Positions 10,085 through 20,372 of a DNA stretch of 64,000 nucleotides are shown here, piece after piece. The notes beneath the pieces were generated by a model, which saw only the letters and a list, made by a program, of their open reading frames with translations, did not search any database and was not told the origin of the DNA. This stretch comes from Stenotrophomonas acidaminiphila. Lineage in GTDB: Bacteria; Pseudomonadota; Gammaproteobacteria; Xanthomonadales; Xanthomonadaceae. Every line of letters begins with the position of its first letter. Within the stretch, counting starts at the first letter, position 1. The stretch lies in the NCBI RefSeq assembly GCF_001431595.1, contig NZ_LDJO01000014.1, positions 186,001 through 250,000 of the forward strand. The letters are read 5' to 3'. The position numbers were made by a program, and so were the translations under genes.

Positions 10085-12772
10085 ATGCGCAAGCCACTCC
10101 CGCTTCATCCCCTGACGTTGTGCGTTCTGGCAAGCCTGGCCGCCTCTGCCGGCGTCCATGCCCAGACCAAGGAAGAAGGCAGCGATCGCAAGGTCAGCGA
10201 TCTCGCCACGGTCAGCGTCTCCGCCTCGCGCATCGACCGCCCCGACCTGGTGGCGCCGACGCCGACCCTGCCAATCACCGCCGAAGAGCTGAAGCTCGAT
10301 TCGCGCACCAACATCGGCGCCGCGCTCAATGACCTGCCGCAGTTCCGCGCGACCAGTTCGCCGCAGACCACCGGCTCCAATACCGGTGCCGGCAACGCGC
10401 CGGTCGATCTGCGCGGCCTGGGCATCTCGCGCACCCTGGTGCTGCAGGACGGTCGCCGCATCTCCAGCGACAACGACCTGAATACGATCCCGTCGATCGT
10501 CGTCAAAAGCGTCGACGTGGTGACCGGCGGTGCCTCCGCGGCATGGGGGTCGGGTGCGGTCGGCGGCGTGGTCAACATCAGCCTGGATCACGATTTCGTA
10601 GGCTTCAAGGCGGGCGCCCAGGCCGGGCAGTCCACCTACAACGACGGCAAGGAAAAGCGCTTCGAGGCAGCCTGAGGCACGGATTTCGCCGATGGGCGCG
10701 GCCATTTCCTGGTCGGCGGTGAGTTCCTCGACAACGACGGCATCGTGCCGCGCAGTTCGCGCAGCCGGGCCGGTCGCTGGTCGACGTTGTCCATCGGCAA
10801 CGGCCAGTACCAGTTGATGCCCGATGTCGGCTTCGCCGACGCGGGTTACGGCGGCCTGATCCTGTCCGGCGTGCTCAAGGGCAAGGCGTTCAACCCGGAC
10901 GGTTCGCTGCGCGACTTCCAGTACGGCCGTGTCGTCGGTGCGCTGATGAGTGGCGGTGAGGGACCGTCGAACGACGACTACAGCCCGCTCAGCGCGCCGC
11001 AGAAGCGGTATTCGGTGCTCGCCAGCGGCCGCTACGATCTCAATGACGACGTGCGCCTGACCGCCGAAGTGCGTCATTCGCGGATGTACAACAACTACAT
11101 CTGGTTCGGCGACCACAACCGCAACAACCTGGATATCGGCATCGACAACGCGTTCCTGCCGCAGCAGGTGCGCGAGGCGATGCAGCAGGCCGGCGAGACC
11201 AAGTTGCGCATCGGCCGCTTCAACAACGACATCAATTACCCGCACATCGATTTCGAGCGCAAGACCACGCAGGCCACGCTCGCGCTGGACGGCTATGCCG
11301 GCGACTGGCGCTGGAGCGCGTACTACAGCCACGGCGAGGCCGAGGCGAACTTCGATACGCCGGGGTTCATCCTGCGCGAGGCATGGGCCAATGCCATCGA
11401 TTCGGTGATCGATCCGTCCACCGGCAAGCCGGTGTGCCGCGTCAGCCTGGCCAACCCGGCGGTGCACTGCGTGCCGATCAACGTGTTCGGCGAAGGCGCG
11501 CCGTCGCAGGAGGCGATCGACTACGTCACCGGTACCCCGCAGCAGCGCGCCAGGACCACGCTGGACGTGTTTGGCGCCAGCCTGCGCGGCGAACCCTGGG
11601 AGCTGCCCGCGGGCCCGGTCTCGGTGGCGTTCGGCGTGGAGGGCCGGCGCGAGGCGATCGACCAGCGCGTCGGCGAACTGGACGCGGCCAAGGCTTTCCG
11701 TTCGTTCAACTTCAGTGCCATGAAGGGCTCGTTCAACGTCAAGGAGGCCTTCGGCGAGGTACTGGTGCCGCTGGTCAGGGACGTGCCCGGCCTGAACAAC
11801 CTGGCGCTGAGTGCGGCCGCGCGCATCTCCGACTACAACACCACCGGCTCGATCTGGTCGTGGAAGCTCGGCTTCACCAATGAGTTCGTCGACGGCTTCC
11901 GCGGCCGCATCGCCCGTTCCCGCGATATCCGCTCGGCCAACCTGGGCGAGCTGTTCACCACCACCACCACCGGCTGGAGCTACGTCACCGACCCGACCAA
12001 CAACCAGACCGTCTATGCGTTGAGCAACGGCGGCGGCAACCCGGGGCTGCGTCCGGAAACGGCCGACACCCTGACCGCGGGGCTGAGCTGGTCGCCGCGG
12101 GCGGTCGAAGGGCTGGACCTGTCGGTGGACTATTTCAACATCGACATCAAGGACGTGATCACCACGATCGGGCTGCAGGACATCCTCAACCGCTGCGCCG
12201 CCGGCAATGCCGAGCTGTGCAGCCGGGTCGAGCGCGACGCGGGAGGAAACATCACCCGCATCGTCTCCACCTACACCAACCTGTCCCAGTACAAGACCGA
12301 CGGCGTCGACCTGGAAGCTTCCTACCGCCGCGACGCCCGCCTGTTCGGCGTGCCCGGGCGGCTGCGCCTGCGCACCCTGGCGACCTGGGTCAACAGTCTG
12401 AGCACGGACGACGGGGTCAAGCGGATGGAGTACGTGGGCTCGCAGGGCTACGCGTTCGGGCTGGGCGTGCCGAAGTGGCGCGCGGTGTCCAGCATCGCCT
12501 TCGACAGCGACGCCTTCTCGCTCAACGCGCGTGCGCGCTACCTGTCCGCAGGCGACTACGACCGCAACCAGAACATCGTCAACAACCGGATCGGCAGCTA
12601 CGTGTACTACGACGTGGGCGGTGCCTACCGGCTGGGCGGCGAGGGCAGGGTCGAGCTGTATGCCAGCGCCAACAACGTCTTCAACAAGAAGGCGCCCATC
12701 GCCGCCACGTTCTCGCCCTATTACGACGTCATGGGGGCCTACTACACCGCCGGCGTGCGGGTGAAGTTCTGA
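10085..12772 (+). pseudogene. TonB-dependent receptor interrupted by an in-frame stop
   Basis: Reads as one frame of 896 codons with a single TGA at codon 197 (10673-10675). Both sides are clear receptor: signal peptide (LASLAASAGVHAQ), plug domain with LRGLGISRTLVLQDGRR and the VVTGGASAAWGSGAVGGVVNI segment before the stop; the 22-strand barrel to the C-terminal GAYYTAGVRVKF after it. Homologues often have Trp at this place, so TGG to TGA is likely. Either the gene is dead, the stop is read through, or the base is a sequencing error. An S9 peptidase follows 32 nt downstream, a pairing often seen for peptide uptake. Confidence 0.85.
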
Positions 12773-12804
12773 GCGGCGCGGCTGCATACCGACAAGGAGC
12801 AGAA

Positions 12805-14751
12805 ATGAATCATGCACTCCGTACCCTGCTGGCGGCGGCATTGGCCGTCGCCGGCAGTGCGGCCGCAGCGGTTCCGGTGCCGCCGGCGATCCATGCCGAC
12901 GGCGTTCCCGCCATTCCCGCGGCGACCGCCGAGGCCAGCGCCCGCTACCTGGAATACCGCCGTGCCGCCTTCCTTGGCTGGGACCCTCAGAACCGCTCGG
13001 TCCTGATGAAGACCCGCTTCGGCGGCACCGACCAGCTGCACAGCGTGCAGTCGCCCGGCGCCGCTCGCACCCAGCTCAGCTTCGAGGCCGAGCCGGTCCC
13101 CTTCGCCAGCCACGCCCCGGGCGACAGCGGCCACCTGGTGGTGCAGAAGGACATCGGCGGCAACGAGTTCTTCCAGCTGTACCTGCTGAAGGACGGCCGC
13201 CTGGAGCTGCTGACCGACGGCAGGTCGCGCAACTGGTTCGGCAGCTGGAGCCGCGATGGCCGCCTGCTCGGTTACGCCTCCTCGCGGCGCAACGGCGCGG
13301 ACATGGACCTCTACGTGCTGGACCCGGCCCGGCCAGGCAGCGACCGGATGGTCGCGCAGGTCAGTGGCGGCGGCTGGAACATTTCCGACTTCTCGCCCGA
13401 CGGCGCGTGTGCGCTGGCCATCAACCGGCTGTCGATAAACCACGCCGTGCTGGCCGAGGTCGACCTGCGCAGGGGCGGGATGAAGGTGCTGACCCCGGCG
13501 CGCGGGCGCGCGTCCTATGCCGATGCGCGCTACGCCCGCGACGGCCGGATCTGGGTGCTGTCCAACCGCGATTCGGATTTCGTCCGGCTGGGCAAGCTGG
13601 ACCCGCGCAGCGGTGCATTCGCCCCGGTCAGCCGCGAACCGCGCTGGGACGTGACCGACTATGCGGTATCGGACGACGAGCAGGTGCTGGCCTATGCGAT
13701 CAACGACGCCGGCGTGTCGCGGCTGCGCGTGGGCGATGGCCAGGGTGCCAACCTGCGGCAAGTCGACGGCCTGCCCGACGGTGTCCTGGACTGGAGCATC
13801 GGCCAGCTGCTGCAGATCGCGCCGTGGGGCGAGATCGGCCTGAGCCTGTCGTCGGCCAAGGTGCCCGGCGACGTCTATTCGGTGGACGCCAAAACACTGG
13901 AGGTCCGCCGCTGGACCCGCAGCGAGGCCGGTGGACTGGACCTGGAGCGCAACCGCGAGCCGGAGCGGGTGGAGGTCACCAGCTTCGACGGCGAGAAGGT
14001 GTCCGGCTTCCTGTACCGCCCCGATCCCGCCCGCTTCCCGGGCAGGCGTCCGTTGATCATGGACATCCATGGCGGCCCGGAAGGGCAGAGCCGGCCGGGT
14101 TTCCTCGGCGCCGACAACTATCTGCTCAATGAGCTCGGCGTGGCCCTGTTCCTGCCCAACGTGCGCGGTTCCTCGGGCTACGGCACCCGCTTCCTGGACC
14201 TGGACAACGGCCCGTGGAAACGCGAGGACTCGGTCAAGGACGTGGGGGCGTTCATCGACGCGCTGGCGGCCGACCCGGCACTGGACGCGGCCCGGTTCGC
14301 GGTCTACGGCTTCAGCTACGGCGGCTACATGTGCTACGCCTCGGCGGTGCATTACAGCGACCGCCTGCGCTCGGCCAGCTGCGCCGTCGCCATTTCCGAC
14401 TTCGTCACCTTCCTGGAGAACACCCAGGCGTACCGGCGCGACCTGCGGCGCGTGGAGTACGGCGACGAGCGCGATCCGGCCCAGCGTGCCCGGCTGGCGG
14501 AGATATCGCCGTTGCGCAATGTCGGGAAGATCCGGATTCCGCTGATGGTCGCCGCCGGCGGCAACGATCCGCGGGTGCCGGCCTCCGAGGCCGAGCAGAT
14601 CGTCAAGGCGCTGCGCGCGCAGGGTGGCGACGCTTGGCACGTGCTGGCGCGCAACGAAGGTCATGGCTTCCACAAGCGCGAGAACCGCGACTACATCTTC
14701 TGGGCCGGGATCGAGTTCTGGAAGAAGACGCTGCTCGCCCCGGCGGAGTAG
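12805..14751 (+). CDS. Secreted S9-family (prolyl oligopeptidase-type) peptidase
   Basis: 648 aa with signal peptide (MNHALRTLLAAALAVAGSAAAA). An N-terminal beta-propeller (about 40-400) is followed by an alpha/beta-hydrolase domain with the triad S504 in GFSYGGY, D588 in GGNDPRVP and H620 in NEGHGFHK. Such enzymes cut peptides, often after proline or as dipeptidyl or acylaminoacyl peptidases. A ribosome site (AAGGAG) precedes the ATG. It probably shares a transcript with the receptor upstream and would process imported peptides in the periplasm. Confidence 0.92.
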   Translation: MNHALRTLLAAALAVAGSAAAAVPVPPAIHADGVPAIPAATAEASARYLEYRRAAFLGWDPQNRSVLMKTRFGGTDQLHSVQSPGAARTQLSFEAEPVPFASHAPGDSGHLVVQKDIGGNEFFQLYLLKDGRLELLTDGRSRNWFGSWSRDGRLLGYASSRRNGADMDLYVLDPARPGSDRMVAQVSGGGWNISDFSPDGACALAINRLSINHAVLAEVDLRRGGMKVLTPARGRASYADARYARDGRIWVLSNRDSDFVRLGKLDPRSGAFAPVSREPRWDVTDYAVSDDEQVLAYAINDAGVSRLRVGDGQGANLRQVDGLPDGVLDWSIGQLLQIAPWGEIGLSLSSAKVPGDVYSVDAKTLEVRRWTRSEAGGLDLERNREPERVEVTSFDGEKVSGFLYRPDPARFPGRRPLIMDIHGGPEGQSRPGFLGADNYLLNELGVALFLPNVRGSSGYGTRFLDLDNGPWKREDSVKDVGAFIDALAADPALDAARFAVYGFSYGGYMCYASAVHYSDRLRSASCAVAISDFVTFLENTQAYRRDLRRVEYGDERDPAQRARLAEISPLRNVGKIRIPLMVAAGGNDPRVPASEAEQIVKALRAQGGDAWHVLARNEGHGFHKRENRDYIFWAGIEFWKKTLLAPAE

Positions 14752-14790
14752 GCGCCACGGCAGGCGTCGGCATCGGCCGGCGCCTCCGCT

Positions 14791-15681
14791 TCAGCGGTCG
14801 TCGTGCAGCTGGCCGCCGGGCAGGAATACCCAGGTGCGGGTGACCTGCAGGATGTCGATGTCGTCGCTGGTGCGCGGCAGCGGCGGGAACGGCTGCGCCA
14901 GTTCCACCACGCGCAGCGCGGCGGCGTCGAGCAGCGGCGTGCCGCTGCTGCGCAGGATGCGGCTGCTCTCCACGCTGCCGTCGCGGCGCACGCCCACGGT
15001 GATCACCACCTGGCCGCCGAGGCGGCGCTGGCGCGCTTCGTCCGGGTAGTTCAGGTTGCCCACGCGCTCGGCGCGGTCGACCCAGGCGCGCAGGTAGTTC
15101 GCGTACGCATATTCGCGGGTGCTGGCCGAGACGAACTTGCGGTTCGGGCGCTTGGCGTACTGTTCCGAGCGCAGGTGCACCTCGGCGGCCAGTCGTGCCA
15201 TCTCCGCGTCGCGCTGCTCGCGCGCGGTCATCGGCGCGTCCGGCTCGGGGCGTTCGGGCAGCGGCCGCGGCTGCGCCTGGGCCACCACCTCCTCGCCTTG
15301 GGTGCTGCTGACCACGCGCGCCTGCGGCGGTGGCGGTGCGGCGGCGGCCTGGCGTTGGGTCGGGACCGGCGCGATGCCGTCATCGGGGCGTGGCACGATG
15401 CCGGCCTGGCTGTCGCGCGGCCGTTGCGGCGTGTCGTGGTCGCCGCCGCCCTGCTGGTTGGCCTGGGCCAGGAAATCGGCCTGCTCCGGCGTCAGCGGCG
15501 TGCTGGTCTGGCTGAAGATCACGTCCAGCGTCGGCACCAGCGGCGCGTTGCCGCCGACGGCGAAGCCCACGCCCAGGATCAGCAGCCCGTGCACCAGCAG
15601 CGAGAGCGTCAGCGTGGCGCCCAGCCGTTGCTGCTCGGTGATGCGTGCCGGCGGCGGCAGGGCATCCACGGGTACGCTCAT
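14791..15681 (-). CDS. tonB3: TonB-family energy transducer next to gshB-pilG
   Basis: 296 aa. A single membrane anchor (LTLSLLVHGLLILGVGFAVG, near 24-43) is followed by a Pro/Gln-rich periplasmic linker and a C-terminal TonB domain (NYPDEARQRRLGGQVVITVG to the end). The stop of gshB overlaps its ATG by 4 nt. The order tonB-gshB / pilG matches Pseudomonas aeruginosa, where TonB3 is needed for twitching motility; the symbol is used on that synteny. It may therefore serve pilus function rather than, or besides, receptor energising. Confidence 0.85.
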   Translation of the reverse strand: MSVPVDALPPPARITEQQRLGATLTLSLLVHGLLILGVGFAVGGNAPLVPTLDVIFSQTSTPLTPEQADFLAQANQQGGGDHDTPQRPRDSQAGIVPRPDDGIAPVPTQRQAAAAPPPPQARVVSSTQGEEVVAQAQPRPLPERPEPDAPMTAREQRDAEMARLAAEVHLRSEQYAKRPNRKFVSASTREYAYANYLRAWVDRAERVGNLNYPDEARQRRLGGQVVITVGVRRDGSVESSRILRSSGTPLLDAAALRVVELAQPFPPLPRTSDDIDILQVTRTWVFLPGGQLHDDR

Positions 15682-16625
15682 CGCTGCAGGCCGGCCTCGA
15701 TCGCGTCGAACAGCTGGCCGGCGATGTTCAGGCCGAACTGGGCGTCGAGTTCGCGGGCGCAGGTCGGGCTGGTGACATTGACCTCGGTGAGATAGTCGCC
15801 GATCACGTCCAGGCCGACGAAGCGCATGCCGCGCCGCTTCATCTCCGGGCCGACCTGGGCGGCGATCCAGCGGTCGCGCTCGCTCAGCGGGCGGCCTTCG
15901 CCACGGCCGCCGGCGGCGAGGTTGCCGCGGAATTCGTCGCCCTGCGGGATGCGCGCCAGGCAGTAGTCGACCGGCTCGCCGTCGATCAGCAGGATGCGCT
16001 TGTCGCCGGCGCTGATATCGGGGATGAAACGCTGCGCCAGCGCCAGCCGGCGGCCGCCGTCGGTAAGCGTCTCCAGGATCACGTTGAGGTTGGCGTCGCC
16101 GGTGCCGCTGCGGAAGATCGAACGCCCGCCCATGCCGTCAAGCGGCTTGAGCACGACCTGGCCGTGCTCCAGGGCGAAGGCCTTGAGCGCTGCGGCGCTG
16201 CGGCTGACCAGGGTCGGCGGGCAGCACTGCGGGAACAGCAGGGCGGCCAGCTTCTCGTTGTAGTCGCGCAGCCCCTGCGGGTCGTTGACCACGCAGGCGC
16301 CGGCGGCCTGGGCCACCGACAGCACCTGGGTGTCGTACAGGAACTCGCCGTCGAACGGCGGGTCCTTGCGCATCAGCACGATCTGGCCGGGGCCGAACGC
16401 GGTGCGGGTGTAGCTGCCCAGGGTGAACCAGCCGGCCGGGTCGTCGCGCACCTGCAGCGGCGCGGTGTCGGCCACGGCGGTGCCGCCTTCCAGCGCCAGC
16501 CCGCCGGGGCGCACGTAGTGCAGGCGGTGGCCGCGCCGCTGGGCCTCCAGCAGCATGGCGAAGGTGGTGTCCTTGGCGATCTTGATTTGGGCGATGGGGT
16601 CCATCACCACGATGACGTCCAGCAT
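15678..16625 (-). CDS. gshB: Glutathione synthetase
   Basis: 315-aa ATP-grasp enzyme that joins gamma-glutamylcysteine and glycine. The opening MLDVIVVMDPIAQIKIAKDTT, the GPGQIVLMRKDPPFD motif, the LKPLDGMGGRSIFR nucleotide-binding segment and the VNVTSPTCARELDAQFG ending are all diagnostic of GshB. Length is as expected (about 315). It is cotranscribed with tonB3 and divergent from pilG, as in Pseudomonas. Confidence 0.97.
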   Translation of the reverse strand: MLDVIVVMDPIAQIKIAKDTTFAMLLEAQRRGHRLHYVRPGGLALEGGTAVADTAPLQVRDDPAGWFTLGSYTRTAFGPGQIVLMRKDPPFDGEFLYDTQVLSVAQAAGACVVNDPQGLRDYNEKLAALLFPQCCPPTLVSRSAAALKAFALEHGQVVLKPLDGMGGRSIFRSGTGDANLNVILETLTDGGRRLALAQRFIPDISAGDKRILLIDGEPVDYCLARIPQGDEFRGNLAAGGRGEGRPLSERDRWIAAQVGPEMKRRGMRFVGLDVIGDYLTEVNVTSPTCARELDAQFGLNIAGQLFDAIEAGLQR

Positions 16626-16787
16626 GATCCACGGCCTTTCGGGTCAGGCGGGGATGGTAGCGCCCCGGCACGACGGGCGCCCAGCGCCATGCGCGGTCCG
16701 GAGCGTTGCGGGGCTGAATGGCCCTGCGCAACGACTGCGATGGGGTTCACACTGCGCGCGGCGACGGCCCCGCGATGACGGCGGCCC

Positions 16788-16818
16788 TTGACAGTTTGCG
16801 GCCGGACTGGGATATAGA
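16788..16818 (+). promoter_or_regulatory. Likely promoter of the pil-chp cluster
   Basis: A consensus -35 TTGACA (16788-16793) is followed by GATATAGA (16811-16818), which offers a -10 at 17-19 nt spacing. It lies about 60 nt before the pilG ATG at 16876. Confidence 0.55.
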
Positions 16819-16875
16819 CCGCTTTCGCAGCAGCTCCACGTTCAGATGGCGCGCTGCGCGCCCGGGGAAATCGCA

Positions 16876-17277
16876 ATGGTTGAAAACATGGCTGCGGGTG
16901 GGGAACTCGCAGGGTTGAAGGTGATGGTCATCGACGATTCGAAAACCATCCGCCGCACCGCCGAGACACTGCTCAAGCGCGAGGGCTGCGAGGTCGTGAC
17001 CGCGACCGACGGTTTCGAGGCATTGGCCAAGATCGCCGACCAGCAGCCGCAGATCATCTTCGTCGACATCATGATGCCGCGGCTGGATGGCTATCAGACC
17101 TGCGCGCTGATCAAGGGCAACCAGCTGTTCAAGTCCACGCCGGTGATCATGCTGTCCTCCAAGGATGGCCTGTTCGACAAGGCGCGCGGGCGCATCGTCG
17201 GCTCCGAGCAGTACCTGACCAAGCCTTTCACCCGCGAAGAACTGCTGGGCGCCATCCGTACATACGTCAACGCCTGA
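16876..17277 (+). CDS. pilG: PilG, twitching motility response regulator
   Basis: 133-aa single-domain CheY-like regulator. Phospho-acceptor region IIFVDIMMPRLDGYQTCALIK, acidic pair VMVIDDSKTIRR, and KPFTREELLGAI are nearly identical to Pseudomonas PilG. It is phosphorylated by ChpA and promotes pilus extension and cAMP signalling in that species. The ATG at 16876 is preceded by GGGGAA and places LKVMVIDDSKTIRR at the expected distance. First gene of the cluster; pilH follows after 16 nt. Confidence 0.96.
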   Translation: MVENMAAGGELAGLKVMVIDDSKTIRRTAETLLKREGCEVVTATDGFEALAKIADQQPQIIFVDIMMPRLDGYQTCALIKGNQLFKSTPVIMLSSKDGLFDKARGRIVGSEQYLTKPFTREELLGAIRTYVNA

Positions 17278-17293
17278 CCAGGGGGTAAGGCAC

Positions 17294-17656
17294 ATGGCTC
17301 GAATCCTGTTGATCGAGGACTCACCGACCGACCGGGCGGTGTTCACGCAATGGCTGGAGAAGGCCGGGCACGAAGTGCTCGCCACCGACAATGCCGAGGA
17401 TGGCCTGCAGCTGGCACGCAGCCAGGCGCCGCAACTGGTGCTGATGGACGTGGTGCTGCCGGGCATGAGTGGGTTCCAGGCCACGCGCGCGCTGTCGCGC
17501 GACGAGGCCACCCGCGGCATCCCCGTCCTGATCGTCAGTACCAAGAGCATGGAGACCGACATGGCCTGGGGCATGCGCCAGGGTGCGTCGGATTACGTGG
17601 TCAAGCCGCCGCGCGAGGATGACCTGATCGCGCGGATCAACAAACTGGTGGGTTGA
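17294..17656 (+). CDS. pilH: PilH, twitching motility response regulator
   Basis: 120-aa CheY-like regulator starting MARILLIEDSPTDRAVF. Aspartate in LVLMDVVLPGMSG is the phosphorylation site, and SDYVVKPPREDDLIARI closes the fold. PilH acts with PilG downstream of ChpA and favours retraction or acts as a phosphate sink. Preceded by AGGGGGTAAGG. Its stop overlaps the pilI ATG by one base. Confidence 0.95.
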   Translation: MARILLIEDSPTDRAVFTQWLEKAGHEVLATDNAEDGLQLARSQAPQLVLMDVVLPGMSGFQATRALSRDEATRGIPVLIVSTKSMETDMAWGMRQGASDYVVKPPREDDLIARINKLVG

Positions 17657-18186
17657 TGCGATCTCCCTTCGACATCCTCGAAGCTTATGAGCGGCGCAGC
17701 CTGGCGCACGCGGTGCAGCTGCCGGAACGGCATTTCTCGACGGACGTCTGGCGCGGCGTGGGCTACCGCATCGGCAGCCGGCGCCTGGTGTCCGATTTCC
17801 GCGAGGTGGTCGAGATCGTGCCGATGCCGCCGGTGACCCCGGTGCCGGGGGCACAGCCGTGGCTGCTGGGCGTGGGCAACCTGCGCGGCAACCTGTTTCC
17901 GGTGGTGGACCTGAAGTACTTCCTGGAAGGGCAGCGTACCGTCCAGCAGGAAGGCCACCGGGTGCTGATCATGCGCCAGACCGGCGGCGACGTCGCCATC
18001 AGCATCGATGAGCTCTACGGACAGCGCAGTTTCGAGCTGTCCACCGAGGTCCCGGCAGGCGACATCGCCCAGGGCCGCTACGCCCATTTCGTCGAGCGTG
18101 CCTTCAATGACGGCGACCACGACTGGGGGGTGTTCTCGCTTTCCCTGCTGTCGCGCACGCCTGAATTCCGGCAGGCCGCCGCCTGA
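17656..18186 (+). CDS. pilI: PilI, CheW-like coupling protein
   Basis: 176-aa CheW-domain protein ([15 protein letters not shown] at the start). Core motifs [28 protein letters not shown] are typical of PilI and link receptor PilJ to kinase ChpA. Start ATG 17656 overlaps the pilH stop (TGATG), which indicates translational coupling. Confidence 0.94.
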   Translation: MRSPFDILEAYERRSLAHAVQLPERHFSTDVWRGVGYRIGSRRLVSDFREVVEIVPMPPVTPVPGAQPWLLGVGNLRGNLFPVVDLKYFLEGQRTVQQEGHRVLIMRQTGGDVAISIDELYGQRSFELSTEVPAGDIAQGRYAHFVERAFNDGDHDWGVFSLSLLSRTPEFRQAAA

Positions 18187-18227
18187 GTGCGGGCCCGCCT
18201 TTCCGTATTGGATACCGAGGTCGAAAC

Positions 18228-20264
18228 ATGAGTACTGCTCCGGACGCCGCCAAGACCAGCAAGCTTGGCAACGTAAGTACCAATTTCTGGCTGGGCCTGC
18301 TGGTACTGTCGATGATCGTGTTCGGTGCCAACACCGGCGTGGCGACCTGGCAGGGCAGTCGCCTGGCCGGCGCCGGCACCGGTGCGGCCGACCTGCAGGT
18401 GCTGTCGCAGCAGCTGGCCAACCAGGGCCGCGAGGCGGTGGCCGGCAACCGTGCGGCCTACGCCGCGTTCAAGGACACCCGCGCCCGGGTCGACCGCACC
18501 GTGGGTGAGCTGCAGGGCCGGTTCGGTCAGGAGGCCGGCGTGGCCACGCCGCTGCGGCAACTGGTCGAGACCTGGCAGCCGCTGTCCAAGAACGCCGAGC
18601 AGATCGTGGCCAGCGAGCCCGCGGTGCTGGCGCTGGCCGGCAATGCCGACAATTTCGTCGGCGCGGTGCCGCAGCTGCAGGCGCAGCTGAACGAAGTGGT
18701 GCGCGCGATGACCGCCGGCGGCGCCCAGTCCAGCCAGATCTACAACGGCCTGCAGCAGGTCGTGGTGGTGGGCTCGATGGCCCGCCGCGTCACCGAAATC
18801 CGCGCCGGCGGCCCCGGCGCCAGCGGTGCCGGCGACGCGCTGGCACGCGACATGACCGTGTTCACCCAGGTGCTCGAAGGCCTGCGCAACGGCAGCGAGG
18901 AACTGGGCATCACCGCGGTGCGCAACCCCAACGCGCAGGTCGCGCTGGAGCAGTCGGCCACCCAGTGGGCCAAGATGAAGAAGGACGCCGACGCGATCCT
19001 GGCCAGCTCGCGCAACCTGTTCGCCGCGCAGTCCTCGGCCGCGGCGCTGGCCAGCGGTTCGGACCGCATGCTGGACAACAGCCGCAAGCTGTTCGACGCG
19101 TTCTCCGCGTTCGGCTCCACCCGCGACACCCGCATCTTCCCCAACTTCTGGTGGAGCGTGGTGTTCGGCGCGCTGTCGGTGCTGTCGATCATCGGCTTCG
19201 TTTGGAGCACGGTGCGCAGCCGCTCGCGCGAACAGGAGCTGCGCTACCAGACCCAGGTGGAATTCAACAGCCGCAACCAGCAGGCGATCATGCGGCTGCT
19301 GGACGAAATCAGCTCGCTGGGTGAAGGCGACCTGACGGTGAAGGCCTCGGTGACCGAGGACATGACCGGCGCCATCGCCGACGCGATCAACTACGCCGTG
19401 GACGAACTGCGTCACCTGGTGACCACGATCAACGACATCTCCAGCAAGGTGGCGGTGTCGGCGCAGGAAACCCAGGCCACCGCCATGCAGCTGGCCGAGG
19501 CCGCCGGCCACCAGGCCGACGAGATCACCAGCGCCTCGGACCGCATCGGCGAAATCGCTTCGTCCATCGAACAGGTGTCGCGCAACTCCAGCGAGTCGGC
19601 CGAAGTGGCGCAGCGCTCGGTGGTCATCGCCACCGAGGGTGCCGGCGTGGTGCGCCAGACCATCCAGGGCATGGACCAGATCCGCGACCAGATCCAGGAA
19701 ACCTCCAAGCGCATCAAGCGCCTGGGCGAGTCGTCGCAGGAGATCGGCTCCATCGTGGAACTGATCAACGACATTTCCGAACAGACCAACATCCTGGCGT
19801 TGAACGCGGCCGTGCAGGCGGCATCGGCCGGCGAGGCGGGCCGTGGTTTCGCGGTCGTGGCCGACGAAGTGCAGCGACTGGCGGAACGCACCTCCGGCGC
19901 GACCCGGCGTATCGAAGGCCTGGTGCAGGCCATTCAGGCCGATACCAACGAGGCGGTGACCTCGATGGAGCAGACCACCGCCGAGGTGGTGTCGGGCGCG
20001 CGCCTGGCCGAGGACGCCGGTACCGCGCTGACCGAGATCGAACGCGTGTCCAACGCGCTCAACACCCTGATCAAGAACATCTCCATTGCCGCCCACCAGC
20101 AGGCCGCCGCCGCCACCGACATCACCCAGACCATGGGCGTGATCCGGCAGATCACCGGCCAGACCTCGCAGGGTGCAGGGCAGACCGCCGATTCGCTTGG
20201 ACAGCTGAACCAGCTGGCGGCGGACCTGCGTCGTTCGGTGGCCGACTTCAAGCTTCCGGCCTGA
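18228..20264 (+). CDS. pilJ: PilJ, methyl-accepting chemotaxis-type receptor
   Basis: 678-aa receptor of the Pil-Chp system. Membrane segment 1 is near residues 19-40 ([18 protein letters not shown]), segment 2 near 307-328 ([17 protein letters not shown]), with a periplasmic sensor domain between them. A HAMP region leads to the MCP signalling hairpin ([19 protein letters not shown] from about residue 522, then [15 protein letters not shown]). Preceded by a spaced GAGG ribosome site. In Pseudomonas PilJ senses surface contact through PilA. No separate methyltransferase gene (pilK) follows. Confidence 0.96.
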   Translation: MSTAPDAAKTSKLGNVSTNFWLGLLVLSMIVFGANTGVATWQGSRLAGAGTGAADLQVLSQQLANQGREAVAGNRAAYAAFKDTRARVDRTVGELQGRFGQEAGVATPLRQLVETWQPLSKNAEQIVASEPAVLALAGNADNFVGAVPQLQAQLNEVVRAMTAGGAQSSQIYNGLQQVVVVGSMARRVTEIRAGGPGASGAGDALARDMTVFTQVLEGLRNGSEELGITAVRNPNAQVALEQSATQWAKMKKDADAILASSRNLFAAQSSAAALASGSDRMLDNSRKLFDAFSAFGSTRDTRIFPNFWWSVVFGALSVLSIIGFVWSTVRSRSREQELRYQTQVEFNSRNQQAIMRLLDEISSLGEGDLTVKASVTEDMTGAIADAINYAVDELRHLVTTINDISSKVAVSAQETQATAMQLAEAAGHQADEITSASDRIGEIASSIEQVSRNSSESAEVAQRSVVIATEGAGVVRQTIQGMDQIRDQIQETSKRIKRLGESSQEIGSIVELINDISEQTNILALNAAVQAASAGEAGRGFAVVADEVQRLAERTSGATRRIEGLVQAIQADTNEAVTSMEQTTAEVVSGARLAEDAGTALTEIERVSNALNTLIKNISIAAHQQAAAATDITQTMGVIRQITGQTSQGAGQTADSLGQLNQLAADLRRSVADFKLPA

Positions 20265-20372
20265 ACCGGTTGAACGGGCGGGGATGGAAAGGAACCAGCA
20301 GATGAAGTGTCGTCATACCGCACAACAGGGCCGCCCGGACGGCAAGCGAACCATGCTGCACGGGAGGGCGCG

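Noticed and set aside
10600-10760. A frameshift between two receptor fragments
   Set aside because: Both parts are in the same frame and join without a gap; only one TGA separates them, so it is a nonsense change.
9815-12841. A 1008-codon minus-strand frame opposite the first TonB receptor
   Set aside because: Shadow of the receptor; no recognisable fold. The receptor frame itself has clear homology on both sides of its stop.
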